DNA of 15,741 nt from the NCBI GenBank assembly GCA_021826035.1, contig JAKBBE010000060.1, forward strand, positions 1 to 15,741. The letters are read 5' to 3'. A program made the translations under genes and the position numbers. Shown here in pieces: positions 14,605 to 15,741 of this stretch. Source of the DNA: Pseudomonadota bacterium (GTDB lineage Bacteria > Pseudomonadota > Gammaproteobacteria > Steroidobacterales > Steroidobacteraceae). Below the pieces are notes generated by a model. It did no database searches and was not told the DNA's origin. It saw nothing but the letters and a program-made list of their open reading frames with translations. The first letter of the stretch is position 1. Every line of letters begins with the position of its first letter.

Positions 14605-14661
14605 ATGCGGCATGCAGGCGCGCGGCAAATGTTCCCGCCGGTACGAACGGTCGGAGCATGA
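14605..14661 (+). CDS. 18-codon upstream ORF coupled to the PAS-domain gene
   Basis: The peptide is MRHAGARQMFPPVRTVGA. Its ATG (14605) follows GGAGGG (14595-14600) by 4 bases, a much better ribosome site than the one before the next gene. Its stop TGA (14659-14661) overlaps the ATG of the PAS gene (14658-14660) in the sequence ATGA. This is the usual layout of translational coupling: ribosomes loaded on the short ORF would restart on the PAS gene. The peptide has no membrane segment or amino-acid run that suggests attenuation and resembles nothing I recognise. Confidence 0.5.
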   Translation: MRHAGARQMFPPVRTVGA

Positions 14662-15741
14662 GCACCGAGCGAGGGACACAACCGGCGAGCGAACTGAGCG
14701 GCGAAGCGGTGCTCGCGACGCTCGATGCGGCCCCGACGCAGCAGTGGCTGAACGGGCTGCTCGCGGCGCTGCCGATGGCCGCCGCCATCGCCGATGAGAC
14801 GCTGTGTCTGCTCGCCGTCAATCCGGCGTTCTGCGCCGTGCTCGAGCGCAGCGAGCCCGCGCTGATCGGCGTGCGCGTCGCGGCACTGCTCAGCCTGGAG
14901 GCCTGGGAAAGTGACTTCGAGCTGCGTCACCTGCCGCTCGAACCGGGTCGCAGCCGCTTTGCTCCCGCCCACGTCCGCCGCCTCGATGGCACCAACGCCG
15001 AGCTGACCGTGACGCTGGCGGGATTGAACGCGCCGACCGAGCGTCCGCTGCACCTGATGACGCTGCAGATGCAGAGCAACTCCCGGTGGGCGACGGACGA
15101 GATGCCCGCGGCGATCGAGAGCGAAGTCCCGATCCTCTGCCGGCCACTGCTCGATGCCGCCGGGCGCTCAGTGCCGATCCTCGCGCTGCAGTCCGGACTG
15201 CTGCGCGGCGCCGATGTGCGCCGGCAGATCGAACGCGTAGCCGCCGTGATGCGCCGCGAGCAGCGAACCGGCGTGAACCGAACGTACATCGTGCCGGTGC
15301 CGTTCAGCGTCTTTTCCGAACGCGAACACTCGATGGCGTTCCTGGCTGCGTGTCGCGCACTGCCCGAGGCGTTGCGCCAGAGTCTGATGCTCATGCTCGA
15401 TGCGCTGCCGCCGAACCTGCCCCCCGCCGCGCTCGCCGCGGCGCTCGAGGCCCTGCGTCCGTTCGCCGGCCAGCTCGCCCTCGCGCTGGAGACGCCCGAT
15501 GCGCTGCCGGAGTCGATCGCAGACCTCGGCATCGCGATGCTCGCCCTGCCCGCCGAGCGCCTCGCCGACGGCTACCGCAGCGACCCGCAGCGGCTCGAGG
15601 CACTCGCGCCCCGGCTGCACGCGCACGGCATAGCGCTGCTCAGCGCCCATTGCACAACGCAGGCCGACGCGCAGTTCGCACAGCGCCTCAAGGTCGACTA
15701 CCTGTGCTGTACCGGTGAGCTGCGCGAGCTGCCGCGATCGC
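14658..15741 (+). CDS. PAS-domain protein with probable degenerate EAL-like region, truncated by window end
   Basis: The frame is open from ATG 14658 to the window edge (361 codons). Residues about 28-138 look like a PAS domain (WLNGLLAALPMAAAIAD, then LAVNPAFCAVLERS, then VRRLDGTNAELTVTLAGL). Residues about 155-355 alternate hydrophobic strands and helices (YIVPVPFSVFSEREHSMAFL, PEALRQSLMLMLDALPPNLP, GIALLSAHCTTQADAQFAQR). They recall an EAL phosphodiesterase fold, but no EAL signature or LTES-like Glu is seen, so it is likely non-catalytic, a sensor or c-di-GMP effector. That call is tentative. There is no signal peptide or membrane helix in the visible part. The local Shine-Dalgarno site is poor (GGAG only one base before ATG), which fits coupling to the preceding 18-codon ORF. 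The C-terminus is outside the window. Confidence 0.75.
   Translation, partial: MSTERGTQPASELSGEAVLATLDAAPTQQWLNGLLAALPMAAAIADETLCLLAVNPAFCAVLERSEPALIGVRVAALLSLEAWESDFELRHLPLEPGRSRFAPAHVRRLDGTNAELTVTLAGLNAPTERPLHLMTLQMQSNSRWATDEMPAAIESEVPILCRPLLDAAGRSVPILALQSGLLRGADVRRQIERVAAVMRREQRTGVNRTYIVPVPFSVFSEREHSMAFLAACRALPEALRQSLMLMLDALPPNLPPAALAAALEALRPFAGQLALALETPDALPESIADLGIAMLALPAERLADGYRSDPQRLEALAPRLHAHGIALLSAHCTTQADAQFAQRLKVDYLCCTGELRELPRS

Overview
The window is GC-rich (by eye about 65-70 % G+C) bacterial chromosomal DNA. The gene families point to a gammaproteobacterium: AroG-type DAHP synthase, proteobacterial nicotinate phosphoribosyltransferase, a petABC cytochrome bc1 operon with a beta/gamma-type cytochrome b, a YciK-like short-chain dehydrogenase and PepN. 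I saw no phage genes, insertion sequences, tRNA, rRNA or CRISPR.

Layout. (1) 1-615: the first 14 codons of a DAHP synthase leave the window on the minus strand. A canonical minus-strand intrinsic terminator stands just before its start codon. Upstream of that lie an alternative pairing arm and a short reading frame with the run Tyr-Tyr-Arg-Phe-Tyr-Trp, which suggests transcription attenuation. (2) 616-1950 (+): pncB, NAD salvage. (3) 6242-1995 (-): a respiratory operon read as Rieske protein (petA), dihaem cytochrome c4, cytochrome b (petB), cytochrome c1 (petC) and a small membrane protein whose GTG start overlaps the petC stop. Together they should oxidise quinol and pass electrons through c1 to c4 and on to a terminal oxidase elsewhere. 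The c4 gene inside the operon, the PLWF motif replacing PEWY in cytochrome b, and a C-terminal extension of about 80 residues on cytochrome b are unusual. (4) 6243-6698: divergent intergenic region with a 26-bp dyad. (5) 6699-7481 (+): YciK-like dehydrogenase with Phe in place of the catalytic Tyr. (6) 7648-10317 (+): pepN. (7) 10318-10897: 580 bases without a gene. (8) 10898-12190 (+): a HlyD/MacA-type membrane fusion protein with no transporter partner beside it. (9) 13847-12206 (-): a two-CBS protein followed by an M20 amidohydrolase, separated by two hairpins. (10) 13965-14405 (+): a paralogous two-CBS protein, divergent from the first. (11) 14605-15741 (+): an 18-codon open reading frame whose stop overlaps the start of a PAS-domain protein with a probable degenerate EAL-like region, cut by the window edge.

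No single new multi-gene defence or mobile system is visible. The observations most worth checking are the probable aromatic attenuator before the DAHP synthase, the modified bc1/c4 operon, the divergent CBS pair and the coupled micro-ORF.
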